Shown piece by piece: positions 52,605-62,091 of a stretch of 64,000 bases of DNA (positions within the stretch are counted from its first letter, which is position 1; the number at the start of each line of letters is the position of its first letter). The notes beneath the pieces are model-generated. The model searched no databases. It worked only from the letters and a program-made list of their open reading frames with translations, and was not told the DNA's origin. The position numbers and the translations under genes are program-made. Source of the stretch: Saccharicrinis sp963677655 (GTDB lineage: Bacteria; Bacteroidota; Bacteroidia; Bacteroidales; Marinilabiliaceae); the NCBI GenBank assembly GCA_963677655.1, contig OY782088.1; one strand, given 5' to 3'.

Positions 52605-53231
52605 TTAACAATGGTAAACCAGGTAAAAATCGTTGCTGGTATTAAACTTATAATTTAACTCTACCATAGAGTTTAATGAAAATAGAGCTGACAATTCGCC
52701 TTCTCTATCAAGATTAAAAGGATAACATTTTAAATCCTGATTAAAAATCACACTCTTTTCATCAAATATCTTATACATAACTTCTTTTAAACACCATATT
52801 AATGTATAATATTCTAGCTCCTTATCCTTTGGAATAAAACTTTTTTCATCTGCACTGATAAAACGATCATAAACCTTTACTACTCTTTCACTTGGATATT
52901 CAATATCAATTCCCGAATATTTGGATTTGGATAATGCTACAGCTGCATACCCTTTGGTGTGACTAATACTTAAGTTAAACTCTGAATTCTTTAATACTGG
53001 TCGCCCTGATTCTAAATAAGAAATAACTGGATCTTGATGTAATATCTCTTTCAAAAGGCAACGAGTTGCCAGAAATTCCAGTTTTCGTTTATCCAATCGA
53101 AAAGCATCAATTCTTGCCTGCTCTGATTCCGCTAAGTTTAATCGTTGTTGAAGTTCCTCTATCGATTCTGTTATTTCCCAAACAGCAACAATTCCACCTG
53201 AATCCTCTTCCTTTTTAAAAAATATTGGCAT
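52605..53231 (-). CDS. 4'-phosphopantetheinyl transferase superfamily protein
   Basis: 208 residues. LSISHTKGYAAVALSKSKYS (about 107-126), GIDIEYPSERVVKVYDRFIS (Mg-binding Asp/Glu) and LIWCLKEVMYKIFD (W-x-x-K-E) are PPTase motifs. It transfers phosphopantetheine from CoA to carrier proteins. It overlaps gldD by 1 nt, and a PPTase after gldD is a conserved arrangement in gliding Bacteroidota, so it belongs to the gld operon without an established role in gliding. Confidence 0.88.
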   Translation of the reverse strand: MPIFFKKEEDSGGIVAVWEITESIEELQQRLNLAESEQARIDAFRLDKRKLEFLATRCLLKEILHQDPVISYLESGRPVLKNSEFNLSISHTKGYAAVALSKSKYSGIDIEYPSERVVKVYDRFISADEKSFIPKDKELEYYTLIWCLKEVMYKIFDEKSVIFNQDLKCYPFNLDREGELSALFSLNSMVELNYKFNTSNDFYLVYHC

Positions 53232-53833
53232 TACTTTGTTTTAGGCAGTGATTTCCATTCAAAAGTTTCCATGATATGCATAATGTCCTCTTTAACAAAC
53301 TCCACAACCGGAGCTAAAGAATCTTTATTTGGTATAGTGTTAAAATAAAGTGACCCTCTAAGAAAATTTCGAACACTGTCAGTCAAGAAAAACTGAATTG
53401 AAGAAGCAGCATCTCCTTTAATATCATATAAAATTCCATATACTTTTTTATCAGGAGACATGAATAACTTTTCACCTATTGCATCTGCTTTTATTGAGTG
53501 TTTGTAAGCTAACTTTCTGTTATCCTCCAGCATTTGAGCTAAGTTATCATGAACCTCCTTATAACTTATGTGAATTTTACCTTTGTACTCAGGATAATGA
53601 ATATTAATCCAATAAGGTTCAGCATTAGGAGCATTATCTACTTCAATTTTAGAGTATTCAGGGTACTCAAAAAAATACGGATATACATTCTCTAAAGAAT
53701 CATATTTATGTTCAGGAAATGAGATTCGAAAATATGCTCTGGGCTTAGGAGTTGGATTTTTTTTACAACTAAATACTAGTAGCATAATAAGTAAAAGCTG
53801 CACTCCTCTTTTAATCATCACCTTTAATTGCAT
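53231..53833 (-). CDS. gldD: Gliding motility lipoprotein GldD
   Basis: 200 residues. Lipoprotein signal with lipobox LVFSC (Cys at about 23), then KPRAYFRISFPEHKYDSLEN, the GldD hallmark. An internal ATG at 53818 would also give a good signal peptide. GldD is an envelope lipoprotein needed with GldB, GldH and GldJ for type 9 secretion and gliding in Flavobacterium. It starts 7 nt after gldE's stop; the order ssb-gldE-gldD is the standard one. Confidence 0.93.
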   Translation of the reverse strand: MQLKVMIKRGVQLLLIMLLVFSCKKNPTPKPRAYFRISFPEHKYDSLENVYPYFFEYPEYSKIEVDNAPNAEPYWINIHYPEYKGKIHISYKEVHDNLAQMLEDNRKLAYKHSIKADAIGEKLFMSPDKKVYGILYDIKGDAASSIQFFLTDSVRNFLRGSLYFNTIPNKDSLAPVVEFVKEDIMHIMETFEWKSLPKTK

Positions 53834-53840
53834 TGAATAC

Positions 53841-55172
53841 CTATGATTTTTGTTTTTTATGTTCGTATTTTACCTTTTTAATCCTTCTGGAATCTACTGA
53901 AATTACAGTAAACATATGAGATGAATAAGTAATTTTTTCATTCTTATCAGGTATCTCTCCTTTCATTTCTAATAACAAACCAGCTAATGTTTCAGCTTCT
54001 CCTCTTACCTTATCAAATACGTCCTCTCCAATTTCTGTTACTTTAAAAAAGTCATTTAATAACGTTTTACCTTCAAAAACAATGCTCCCATCAGGCTGTA
54101 CCGCATATAATGACTCTTCATCATCCATTTCATCACTAATTTCTCCGACGATCTCTTCTAAAATATCTTCCAGAGAAACAATTCCTGATGTTCCTCCATA
54201 TTCATCTACAACTATAGCCAAATGGATTTTATTTAACTGAAACTCTTCTAATAAATCATCTATTTTCTTTGTTTCAGGAATAAAATAAGGTGTACGAATT
54301 AACTTCTGCCAGTTAAAATCCTCATTCTTATTCAAATACGATAATAAATCCTTTACATATAGTACTCCTTTAACATTATCAGGCGTATTTTCGAATACAG
54401 GAATTCTACTATATCCTGAATCAATGATAACAGAAAGAACTTTATTATAGTTACTGGTAATATCAATATCTATAACATCAATTCTTGGTGTCATGATTTC
54501 TGCTGCATTTATATTACCAAACTTAACTATTCCTTCCAATATATCTTTCTCCTCGGTAATTTCATCACTCGTTAATTCAAGAGCTTGTGAAATATCGTCT
54601 AATGAAATTGATCCTGACTTTTTTGCTATTTTACGATTTACAAAATTTGAAGAACTAACCAACAACAAACTCAAAGGTTTAAAAACACCTTTAATAATTA
54701 CAATTGGGTAAGCCATTATTCCTGCAAATTTTTTAGAAAATCTGGAAGCATATACTTTAGGTAAGATCTCTCCAAAAAACAATATTATTGCAGTAATCCC
54801 AATAACTTCTACTACAAATTTAATCCATTCAGGATTTCCAAAATTTATTAATGAATTAGAAATAAAGGCCGTCAAAATTACTATCCCAACATTAACAAAG
54901 TTATTACCAATAAGTATTGTTGCTAATAATTGTTCTGGATCTTCAAGATGCTTTAAAATTTGCTTACTGGTTTTATTATCCATTTCATCAATTTCGTTAA
55001 TATCTTTTGGTGATAACGAAAAGTAAGCAACCTCAGAGCCGGATAGCAATGCTGAAAAACACAGCAATATAAACAATGCCGCAATTGACATTGAGGTTCC
55101 GAATGTTAATGGTAAAAATTCAATAGCCAGAATTGATGGCATTATGCTTGAAATAATCAGGTCCGTTTCCAA
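53841..55172 (-). CDS. gldE: Gliding motility-associated protein GldE (CNNM/CorC-like)
   Basis: 443 residues. Four hydrophobic segments of a CNNM transmembrane domain (about 20-170; FSALLSGSEVAYFSLSPKDI carries the conserved serine/glutamate core), a CBS pair (about 215-335; AEIMTPRIDVIDIDI, RIPVFENTPDNVKGVLYVKD, LAIVVDEYGGTSGIVSLEDI), and a CorC_HlyC transporter-associated domain (about 350-435). GldE resembles Mg2+/Co2+ efflux proteins and in Flavobacterium can compensate for reduced GldD. Adjacent gldD supports the name. Confidence 0.92.
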   Translation of the reverse strand: METDLIISSIMPSILAIEFLPLTFGTSMSIAALFILLCFSALLSGSEVAYFSLSPKDINEIDEMDNKTSKQILKHLEDPEQLLATILIGNNFVNVGIVILTAFISNSLINFGNPEWIKFVVEVIGITAIILFFGEILPKVYASRFSKKFAGIMAYPIVIIKGVFKPLSLLLVSSSNFVNRKIAKKSGSISLDDISQALELTSDEITEEKDILEGIVKFGNINAAEIMTPRIDVIDIDITSNYNKVLSVIIDSGYSRIPVFENTPDNVKGVLYVKDLLSYLNKNEDFNWQKLIRTPYFIPETKKIDDLLEEFQLNKIHLAIVVDEYGGTSGIVSLEDILEEIVGEISDEMDDEESLYAVQPDGSIVFEGKTLLNDFFKVTEIGEDVFDKVRGEAETLAGLLLEMKGEIPDKNEKITYSSHMFTVISVDSRRIKKVKYEHKKQKS

Positions 55173-55196
55173 GAATACTAATAGTTAAATGAATAA

Positions 55197-55688
55197 TTAG
55201 AATGGTAAATCATCTTGATCAGTAGATTCACCAAGAATATCATCATTCTCAAAATTATTAGGAGTTGAATTTTGAGGCATTGAATTATTCTGACTTGGTA
55301 TTTGCTGACCCATTGGAGATGCTTGTCCTGTTCCTGTACTTGCAGGATTGTCTGATTTTCTTCCTAACAACTGAATATTATCCGCATAAACTTCAGTTGT
55401 ATATCTTTTATTTCCGTCCTTATCATCCCAGGATCTTGTTCTTAATTTACCCTCTATAAATAGTTGAGTTCCTTTTTTTACATAGTTTTCAACAACTTTT
55501 GCTAATCCTCCCCAAACAACAATATTATGCCACTCTGTACGCTCAGGCACTTGTTGTCCATTTGCCATTGTAAAACCACGTTCTGTTGTAGCAACAGGAA
55601 AGTTTGCTACTGCTCTATCATTTTCAAAATATCTAATTTCAGGATCTTTTCCTACGTTCCCTATTAAAATTACTTTATTTACAGACAT
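55197..55688 (-). CDS. ssb: Single-stranded DNA-binding protein
   Basis: 163 residues from ATG 55688 (MSVNKVILIGNVGKDPEIRY); the in-frame extension to 55727 is not conserved sequence. OB-fold to about residue 110 (RTEWHNIVVWGGLAKVVENY, KGTQLFIEGKLRTRSWDDKD), a Gln/Asn/Pro-rich linker, and the acidic tip ending DDLPF that recruits replication and repair partners. It sits between mutY and gldE in the conserved order. Confidence 0.95.
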   Translation of the reverse strand: MSVNKVILIGNVGKDPEIRYFENDRAVANFPVATTERGFTMANGQQVPERTEWHNIVVWGGLAKVVENYVKKGTQLFIEGKLRTRSWDDKDGNKRYTTEVYADNIQLLGRKSDNPASTGTGQASPMGQQIPSQNNSMPQNSTPNNFENDDILGESTDQDDLPF

Positions 55689-55796
55689 ATTCTTTTTTAA
55701 TTTCTTTAAAGAAAGATAAAAATACAAAACTTAAATTCGAATACAAATATACCATGAATTCATAATAATACATGATATATAATTATTATATACCTA

Positions 55797-56849
55797 TCAC
55801 AGTTTATTAATATAGCGTTCAAGAGGCTTCGGAAAAGCAAAATTCTCCAGATCATTAACTTTTACAATCTTATACCTATCAAACAAAGAAAAATTATTAG
55901 TGCCAATATTTAATTTAACAATCTGAATATTTAACTTTTGATGAGTCAATTTATGGGTATATGATTTAATAGATGAAATAAAAACGTCATATTTAAATCC
56001 GAAATTTTCAATAACCTGAGTATCCGATATATTAGATTTTGACTCTATTAATGGAAAATGATACAAACCTTTCCATATGTCATTCTTGCTTCTTTTTTCT
56101 ATTATTGTCTGATTGTGATCATCATACATGAATATAAAATTCAGAAAGCGTTCTTTTACTACTAATTTTTTTTCTTTAACCGGCAATTGGTCAACTAACC
56201 CATTTGATAAAGCAACACACTCTTTATTAAATATACATTCATTACACTTTGGAGCTTTGGGCGTACATTGAATTGCACCATATTCCATCAAGGCCTGATT
56301 AAAAGTACCACTATCATTATCATCATTTAACTCATGAGCCACAGATTCTATTTCTTTTTTACCCTTTAGTGTGTTTATTGGTGTGTCAATACCAAATATC
56401 CGGGTAATAACTCTAAACACATTTCCATCCACTACTGTCCTGTTCTCATTATAACAAATTGAGCTTATAGCTGCAGCAGTGTATGGGCCAATACCTTTAA
56501 GTTTAATAATATCATCGTAATTATCAGGAAATTTTCCATTTAATTCTGACGTAATAACCTTTGCAGTATAATGCATATTTCTAGCCCTGGAATAGTAACC
56601 TAATCCTTCCCATTGTTTTAAAACCACATCTTCAGAAGCAGTTGCTAAATCTTTAACAGTAGGAAATCTATCAATAAAACCGTTAAAATAACTTAATCCT
56701 TGATTTACACGAGTTTGTTGAAGTATTATTTCTGACACCCATATAACATATGGATCCTTTGTATTCCGCCATGGGAGCTCACGTTTAAACTGTTTATACC
56801 ACACTATCAGTGCTCTACTGAATCTCGACATCTCATTAAATTTTGTCAA
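55797..56849 (-). CDS. mutY: A/G-specific adenine glycosylase
   Basis: 350 residues. RELPWRNTKDPYVIWVSEII and LQQTRVNQGLSYFNGFIDRF (N-terminal catalytic domain), helix-hairpin-helix LKGIGPYTAAAISSICYNEN, VVDGNVFRVITRIFGI with the catalytic Asp, and the [4Fe-4S] loop CTPKAPKCNECIFNKEC. A C-terminal Nudix-like domain (about 230-350) recognises 8-oxoG. It removes A opposite 8-oxoG. Divergent from the HU gene, and first in the mutY-ssb-gldE-gldD block. Confidence 0.94.
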   Translation of the reverse strand: MTKFNEMSRFSRALIVWYKQFKRELPWRNTKDPYVIWVSEIILQQTRVNQGLSYFNGFIDRFPTVKDLATASEDVVLKQWEGLGYYSRARNMHYTAKVITSELNGKFPDNYDDIIKLKGIGPYTAAAISSICYNENRTVVDGNVFRVITRIFGIDTPINTLKGKKEIESVAHELNDDNDSGTFNQALMEYGAIQCTPKAPKCNECIFNKECVALSNGLVDQLPVKEKKLVVKERFLNFIFMYDDHNQTIIEKRSKNDIWKGLYHFPLIESKSNISDTQVIENFGFKYDVFISSIKSYTHKLTHQKLNIQIVKLNIGTNNFSLFDRYKIVKVNDLENFAFPKPLERYINKL

Positions 56850-56887
56850 AAATAAGCTTTTTGTTTTTTTTTATTTCGAAATCGTTA

Positions 56888-56895
56888 TATCTTTG
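56888..56895 (+). promoter_or_regulatory. -7 element of the HU gene promoter
   Basis: TATCTTTG, exact TAnnTTTG match, about 60 nt before the HU ATG; TTTG at 56860-56863 lies 24 nt upstream. Confidence 0.6.
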
Positions 56896-56955
56896 CAGTC
56901 TGAATTTTCAGAAATTTAATGTAATTCGTTGATAATTAAATAATTTTAAAAAGAT

Positions 56956-57240
56956 ATGACAAAGGCTGATATCGTAAACGAGATTTCTAAAAATACTGGA
57001 ATTGAAAAAGTTACAGTACAAAAAACTATTGAAGCTTTTATGGATACTATAAAAGGTTCTTTAGTAAAAGGAAAGAATGTTTATTTGCGTGGATTTGGAA
57101 GTTTTATCGTTAAAGAAAGAGCAGAAAAAACAGCTCGTAACATTTCTAAAAACACAACAATCATTATTCCTAAGCACTTTATTCCAGCGTTTAAGCCTTC
57201 TAAAACTTTTGTGACAAAAGTTAAGAACAACGTTAAGTAA
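56956..57240 (+). CDS. HU/IHF family DNA-binding protein
   Basis: 94 residues. MTKADIVNEISKNTGIEKVT, then GKNVYLRGFGSFIVKERAEK, and the C-terminal IPKHFIPAFKPSKTFVTKVK. The DNA-binding arm has RNISKNTTIIIPKH in place of the usual RNPxTG. A histone-like dimer that bends DNA. First in a row with a tiny COX24-like gene and RNase E/G. Confidence 0.93.
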   Translation: MTKADIVNEISKNTGIEKVTVQKTIEAFMDTIKGSLVKGKNVYLRGFGSFIVKERAEKTARNISKNTTIIIPKHFIPAFKPSKTFVTKVKNNVK

Positions 57241-57270
57241 TTGGTTATTAATAAGTAAAAAAGTTGAATT

Positions 57271-57363
57271 ATGCCAAGCGGAAAAAAAAGAAAAAGACAT
57301 AAGATGGCTACGCATAAGCGTAAAAAAAGACTTAGAAAAAACAGGCACAAGAAGAAGAAGTAA
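57271..57363 (+). CDS. AURKAIP1/COX24-domain mini-protein (30 residues)
   Basis: ATG 57271 to TAA 57361-57363, 30 residues, beginning MPSGKKRKRHKMATHKRKKR and ending in Lys/Arg/His. Two thirds of residues are basic. The KKRKRHKMATHKRKKR core matches the AURKAIP1/COX24 (DUF1713) motif, known from mitochondrial small-subunit protein mS38 and from tiny Bacteroidota proteins between HU and rng. It probably binds ribosomal RNA. It is below the size cut-off of most gene finders; its position 30 nt after HU supports it being real. Confidence 0.85.
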   Translation: MPSGKKRKRHKMATHKRKKRLRKNRHKKKK

Positions 57364-57510
57364 TCTTCGCCATTTTATTTAAAAAAAACTATAAAGAACA
57401 AACATTCGAAGCTTTTTCTTCTTGTTTGTTCTTTGTTTTATGTGCTTGTTTGAAACCTAATATAAATGTATATTAGGTGAAATAGAATTTATTTTGTAAT
57501 ACCTACTAGA

Positions 57511-59040
57511 GTGAGTGCAGAACTATTTGTTGATGTATCTCCCGATGAGCTTTCAATAGCATTGCTCGAAGATAAAAGGTTAGTTGAGTTGAGACGTGAA
57601 CGAAGCAACGTGCAATTTACAGTGGGTGATATTTATCTCGGAAGAGTTAAAAAAATCATGCCTGGATTAAATGCCGCTTTCGTTGATGTTGGTTACGAAA
57701 AAGATGCTTTTTTGCATTACTTAGATCTTGGACCCCAGTTTCGTACGCTGAAGAAATTCCTCAACATAACCAAGACAACTAAAAAGGGAGGAGTTGCCTT
57801 ACACAAATTAAAAGCTGATCCGGATATCGATAAAAACGGTACCATATCAGAAGTTCTCTCCGTAGGTCAGGAAGTTTTGGTGCAAATAGCCAAAGAGCCT
57901 ATTTCAACGAAAGGGCCAAGGTTAACTTCCGAATTGTCAATTGCAGGACGTAACTTAGTTTTAATGCCTTTCTCTGACAAGGTTTCTGTTAGTCAAAAGA
58001 TTAAATCTGCTGAAGAAAGAAACCGATTAAAGAAATTATTACAAAGCATTAAACCCAAAAATTTTGGAGTTATAGTTCGCACTGTAGCCGAGGGCAAAAG
58101 GGTAGCCGAATTAGACAAAGAACTAAAAACTTTATGTCGACGTTGGGACGAATCAACTGCAAAGTTGTTTAACCTTAAACCCAGAGCATTGGTTGTTGGT
58201 GAGATTGGCCGTACCTCTGCCATTCTCAGGGACATTATGAGTCCTTCTTTTAATAGCATTTATATTTCTGATAAAGAAATGTGTAAAGAGGTTAGAGAAT
58301 ATGTGGGTTTAATTTCACCCGATCGAGAAAAAATTGTGAAAGAATTCAAAGGAGATGTTCCTTTGTTTGATCAATTTGGTATTGAAAAACAAATTAAATC
58401 GCTTTTTGGAAAAACGGTATCTTTTAAAAGCGGTGCATATCTTATTATTGAACATACTGAAGCACTTCATGTTATTGACGTTAACAGTGGAAACAGAGCT
58501 AAAACAGCCGCGAATCAGGAGAACAATGCTCTTGAAGTAAATCTGGCTGCTGCAGATGAAATTGCCCGTCAATTACGACTCAGAGACATGGGTGGTATAA
58601 TAGTAGTTGATTTTATTGATATGCAAAAAGCAGAACACAGGCAAAAGGTTTATGAACGAATGAAGGAAGCGATGAACGCTGATAGAACCAAACACAACAT
58701 CCTTCCTTTAAGTAAATTCGGCCTAATGCAAATCACCCGCCAACGTGTTCGACCAGAATTAGCCATTGAGACCAATGAAACGTGCCCAACTTGTTTTGGT
58801 ACAGGCAAAATTGCACCAGCCATCCTGCTGGAAGAGAAATTGGAAGACAGCATTAGAAAAGCTGTTGAAGGACAAAAGAAAAAGAATTTGATCCTGAAGG
58901 TGCACCCTTATTTGGGAGCCTATTTGAAAAAAGGTTTTCCATCTATATTTTTTAAATGGAAAATGAAATATTCATTTGGACTAAAGTTAGTACCTTCCGC
59001 CTCATTAAGCTTTTTGGAGTTCAAGATCTTAGATAAATAA
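57511..59040 (+). CDS. rng: Ribonuclease E/G family endoribonuclease
   Basis: 509 residues with a GTG start at 57511 (first residues MSAELFVDVSPDELSIALLE). S1 RNA-binding domain (about 35-130; VGDIYLGRVKKIMPGLNAAF, VDVGYEKDAFLHYLDL). RNase H-like/DNase-I-like catalytic core with HVIDVNSGNRA and GGIIVVDFIDM (catalytic Asp pair). Zn-link CPTCFGTG. Length without a long C-terminal scaffold fits RNase G. It matures 16S rRNA and decays mRNA. Placed after HU and the COX24-like gene. Confidence 0.92.
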   Translation: MSAELFVDVSPDELSIALLEDKRLVELRRERSNVQFTVGDIYLGRVKKIMPGLNAAFVDVGYEKDAFLHYLDLGPQFRTLKKFLNITKTTKKGGVALHKLKADPDIDKNGTISEVLSVGQEVLVQIAKEPISTKGPRLTSELSIAGRNLVLMPFSDKVSVSQKIKSAEERNRLKKLLQSIKPKNFGVIVRTVAEGKRVAELDKELKTLCRRWDESTAKLFNLKPRALVVGEIGRTSAILRDIMSPSFNSIYISDKEMCKEVREYVGLISPDREKIVKEFKGDVPLFDQFGIEKQIKSLFGKTVSFKSGAYLIIEHTEALHVIDVNSGNRAKTAANQENNALEVNLAAADEIARQLRLRDMGGIIVVDFIDMQKAEHRQKVYERMKEAMNADRTKHNILPLSKFGLMQITRQRVRPELAIETNETCPTCFGTGKIAPAILLEEKLEDSIRKAVEGQKKKNLILKVHPYLGAYLKKGFPSIFFKWKMKYSFGLKLVPSASLSFLEFKILDK

Positions 59041-59042
59041 TA

Positions 59043-59078
59043 AAAAGGGTTGCTCTTTAAGCAACCCTTTTGTATTTT
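59043..59078 (+). terminator. Terminator after rng
   Basis: 12-bp stem AAAAGGGTTGCT / AGCAACCCTTTT (59043-59054, 59060-59071) and T-rich tail. Confidence 0.88.
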
Positions 59079-59379
59079 TTATTTAACAATAAATTACCTT
59101 TCGTACTACACAAATTAATAATTATCTTCATTTTTCTACTGATTAATGGAATAATTACAACCTTTAATAAAATAGTTTATCATTATTAACTTTTTAAAAC
59201 TAGTTTTGGTTTGGGGATAATGTCAGCTAATACTGTAAAATAACGTATTACAGTTGCACAATCACTATTATTTTTTTAGTAAAGAAACCATAATAAGCTA
59301 ACCACAATAATCTTTATAATTGGATTAGCATTAAATAGGCAAGTTTTATTATGGCAGTAAAAAACAAATTTTAGAGTAT
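59079..59379. other. 301-nt intergenic region before the OmpA-like genes
   Basis: AT-rich, no coding-like ORF. It presumably carries the promoter of the tandem OmpA genes. I see no convincing TTTG-N19-21-TAnnTTTG pair. Confidence 0.4.
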
Positions 59380-60699
59380 ATGAAACGCTGTAAAAGTTTA
59401 TTATTATTAATTGCAGTTCATTTGTTAATTTCAAGTACAATTTATTCACAAATAGATTTCAGCAATTTAACAAACGAACAAATATATAGAAAAGGTAATA
59501 AATACAACACTTGGTCTCTCACTCTAGGTTATGGACCTATTCTATACTATACTGATGTAATTGACTATACTATATTTCCTTCGCATGATCTAAAATTTGG
59601 TCCTTCTGCTATACTATCTAAACAATTTGGCAGGGCATGGGGTATTGATGCTCAATTTATCACTGCGGATATGTACGGCGAAAAAAATAACAGATATTTT
59701 GCCGGAAACTTCCTTGATGCCACTTTAAATTTAAGGTTCAGTATAAACCAGCTGGTAATGTTCGGTCCTATGAAAGACAAGTGGGATTTATATGGTAAAA
59801 TAGGTATGGGCGTTGCCGCATTCAGAAGTCAATTAAGAAGAATATCTACCGATGAGATAATGACAATGAGCGAAGTGCAAGGTAATATTGCTGGCTATCC
59901 AAATCCTGCAGGATGGGAAGATGATGACTTGCTTATTTTGGGTTACGACACTGAGAATCCTGATAAAAAAACAAATAGAAAAACAGAATTAGTTATTCCT
60001 ATTGGTGTAGGAGTAAGATATAGAATAAACAAGAGTTTTGATGCTGGTTTTGAATTAACCATGAGAAACCTAACTGCAGATAATATTGATGTAAACTTTT
60101 CTGGAGCTGATAATGACACCTACATGGCAACATCTTTCTCGTTGACTTATAAAATAGGTAAAAAGAATAAACGCCATGCAAGATGGACATATAAAGATTT
60201 TAACTTATCATATCAATATAAAAGAGCATCAGATCCACTAGCTGTTAAATTAGATTCTTTAAAATCTGAATTAGATAAATTAGCCGGGTTGGATTCCATT
60301 ATTACAACCAAATCATATCAAAAATTTGAGAAGGTCATTTATGAAGAAGGAATTTCTGCATCTGTATTTTTCGATTTCGATAAATCTGACATAAAGAAAA
60401 GCGAACACAGACAACTTGCAAAGGTAGCCAGAGCTATGAAAAGAGACACTACTCTTAATATGATAATATCAGGTCACTGTGATGATAGAGGAAGTTTTGA
60501 ATACAATATTAAACTTAGTGAGAGAAGATGTAACTCTGTATTGAATGAAATGGTTTCCGAATTTGGAATAGATCCATCCAGATTCAGGCTAGATCCACAA
60601 GGGGAGGCACAACTATTATCAGATACTCAAAACATGAATATAAAAGGTTTACACATGGCCAACAGGCGTGTAGACTTATTAATGATTGTTGAAGAATAA
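59380..60699 (+). CDS. OmpA family outer-membrane protein (copy 1)
   Basis: 439 residues with a signal peptide (LLLLIAVHLLISSTIYSQ). The N-terminal part (about 40-265; WSLTLGYGPILYYTDVIDYT, PIGVGVRYRINKSFDAGFEL) is a predicted beta barrel. A C-terminal OmpA domain (about 325-439) has VFFDFDKSDIKKSEHRQLAK, IISGHCDDRGSFEYNIKLSE followed by RR, and MANRRVDLLMIVEE. The Asp of GHCDDRG and the Arg of LSERR are the peptidoglycan (DAP) ligands, so it should tether the outer membrane to the wall. It is followed 11 nt later by a paralogue. Confidence 0.88.
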   Translation: MKRCKSLLLLIAVHLLISSTIYSQIDFSNLTNEQIYRKGNKYNTWSLTLGYGPILYYTDVIDYTIFPSHDLKFGPSAILSKQFGRAWGIDAQFITADMYGEKNNRYFAGNFLDATLNLRFSINQLVMFGPMKDKWDLYGKIGMGVAAFRSQLRRISTDEIMTMSEVQGNIAGYPNPAGWEDDDLLILGYDTENPDKKTNRKTELVIPIGVGVRYRINKSFDAGFELTMRNLTADNIDVNFSGADNDTYMATSFSLTYKIGKKNKRHARWTYKDFNLSYQYKRASDPLAVKLDSLKSELDKLAGLDSIITTKSYQKFEKVIYEEGISASVFFDFDKSDIKKSEHRQLAKVARAMKRDTTLNMIISGHCDDRGSFEYNIKLSERRCNSVLNEMVSEFGIDPSRFRLDPQGEAQLLSDTQNMNIKGLHMANRRVDLLMIVEE

Positions 60700-60710
60700 C
60701 AACCACAATT

Positions 60711-62021
60711 ATGGTAAGATTAAAATATATACTTCCTTTTTTAATCCTTTTTTGTGGATTGAGTAAAGTTTTTGGACAATACAATACTGACAAACGTCCA
60801 ATAGAAGAACACATGCGTTATTCTGGAGAGAAGAAGTTTAATCGCTGGGATATTATGGTAGGATATGGCCCTAATATTCTGAATACTGATTTTACAGATT
60901 ACTTAATATTACCGGATGATAAATGGCTTTTTAGTCCCATGATAGCATTAAGCTACCAACTTGTACCTGCTCTGGCTCTAGACCTAAGGTTTATGAAAAG
61001 TGACCTATGGGATAAAGGTGTGAGCTATTATTTTGATGGAGACTTTAATCAGTTTACAGGACAAGCGAGATTCTACATCAATCAAATGTTAGCAAAGCCT
61101 GGTCCCTTGAATGATAAATGGAATTTTTATGTTAAAGCAGGTTTTGGATTTCACCTTTTTAGATCTAGAATATATGAAAACTCCAATAATAGCATTGTGG
61201 TTTCAGATGATATTCAACCTTTAGGTTATGATGAAGATGATCCTAATAAGAAAACAAACCGTGTAAAAGAACTAGTAGTTCCCATAGGGATTGGAGCTCT
61301 TTATCGTTTAAACAGAAGTTTTGATATTGGGATTGAAAGTACCATTAATTATGGTTTTGAAGATAATTTAGATGGAATTTTGCTAGGGGCAACCAATGAT
61401 ACTTACTGGCATACAACCTTTAATTTAAGCTATAAAATTGGGAAAAAAGATAAACGACATAGTAAATGGACATACAGAACCTATGGATTTAATATTTTTG
61501 GAAAAAAAAGAAAAGATCCACTGGAAGATGAAATTAACCAATTTGAAAGATTATTACAGCAACATGAAGGTATGCTTCGCCTACAAATAGACAGTGTAGT
61601 AACCGAAGAAAACGACTTAAAAGTATACGAGGCAGAAAACACATTTCCAATATACTTTATGCCAGGTGGAGAAACTTTTAAAGATTATGAGAACCAGATT
61701 ACAATGGCACAAATTGCTGTACTTCTTAAAAAACATCCAGATTGGAAACTTGAAATAGCAGGATTTGCTACAGAAAACGAAAATAATCCAATGTTTTTAA
61801 GTGAACAAAGGGCAAAAACAGTTAAAACCTATATGACAGAACATTATGGCATTACTGAGGATATAATAAAGGTAACTGCAAAAGGTAATAGAGAAAGACT
61901 AACTGTAGGTTCAGACGATAAAAGTGAAGGTATGATTAATATTGACAGAAGAGTCGATATTATAATTATTAAACCAGACCTATTGGAAAACAAAAAAAAC
62001 AGAGAATCCGTAATATTTTAA
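60711..62021 (+). CDS. OmpA-like outer-membrane protein (copy 2, variant domain)
   Basis: 436 residues, signal peptide LPFLILFCGLSKVFGQ. The barrel half is clearly paralogous to copy 1 (RWDIMVGYGPNILNTDFTDY, PIGIGALYRLNRSFDIGIES, NDTYWHTTFNLSYKIGKKDK). The OmpA half is recognisable (LEIAGFATENENNPMFLSEQ followed by RA, NIDRRVDIIII), but the GHxDxxG motif is GFATENENN, so the DAP-binding Asp is not in place. It may bind the cell wall weakly or another ligand. Cotranscribed with copy 1. Confidence 0.82.
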   Translation: MVRLKYILPFLILFCGLSKVFGQYNTDKRPIEEHMRYSGEKKFNRWDIMVGYGPNILNTDFTDYLILPDDKWLFSPMIALSYQLVPALALDLRFMKSDLWDKGVSYYFDGDFNQFTGQARFYINQMLAKPGPLNDKWNFYVKAGFGFHLFRSRIYENSNNSIVVSDDIQPLGYDEDDPNKKTNRVKELVVPIGIGALYRLNRSFDIGIESTINYGFEDNLDGILLGATNDTYWHTTFNLSYKIGKKDKRHSKWTYRTYGFNIFGKKRKDPLEDEINQFERLLQQHEGMLRLQIDSVVTEENDLKVYEAENTFPIYFMPGGETFKDYENQITMAQIAVLLKKHPDWKLEIAGFATENENNPMFLSEQRAKTVKTYMTEHYGITEDIIKVTAKGNRERLTVGSDDKSEGMINIDRRVDIIIIKPDLLENKKNRESVIF

Positions 62022-62051
62022 GTTACTATTTATTTAAATAACACAAATAAT

Positions 62052-62086
62052 AAATAAGGGCAGTTAAAAAAAACTACCCTTATTTA
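62052..62086. terminator. Bidirectional terminator between OmpA copy 2 and the DUF4924 gene
   Basis: Arms AATAAGGG-AGTT / AACT-CCCTTATT with one internal mismatch and an A-rich loop; T-rich on both sides. Confidence 0.75.
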
Positions 62087-62091
62087 TTATT

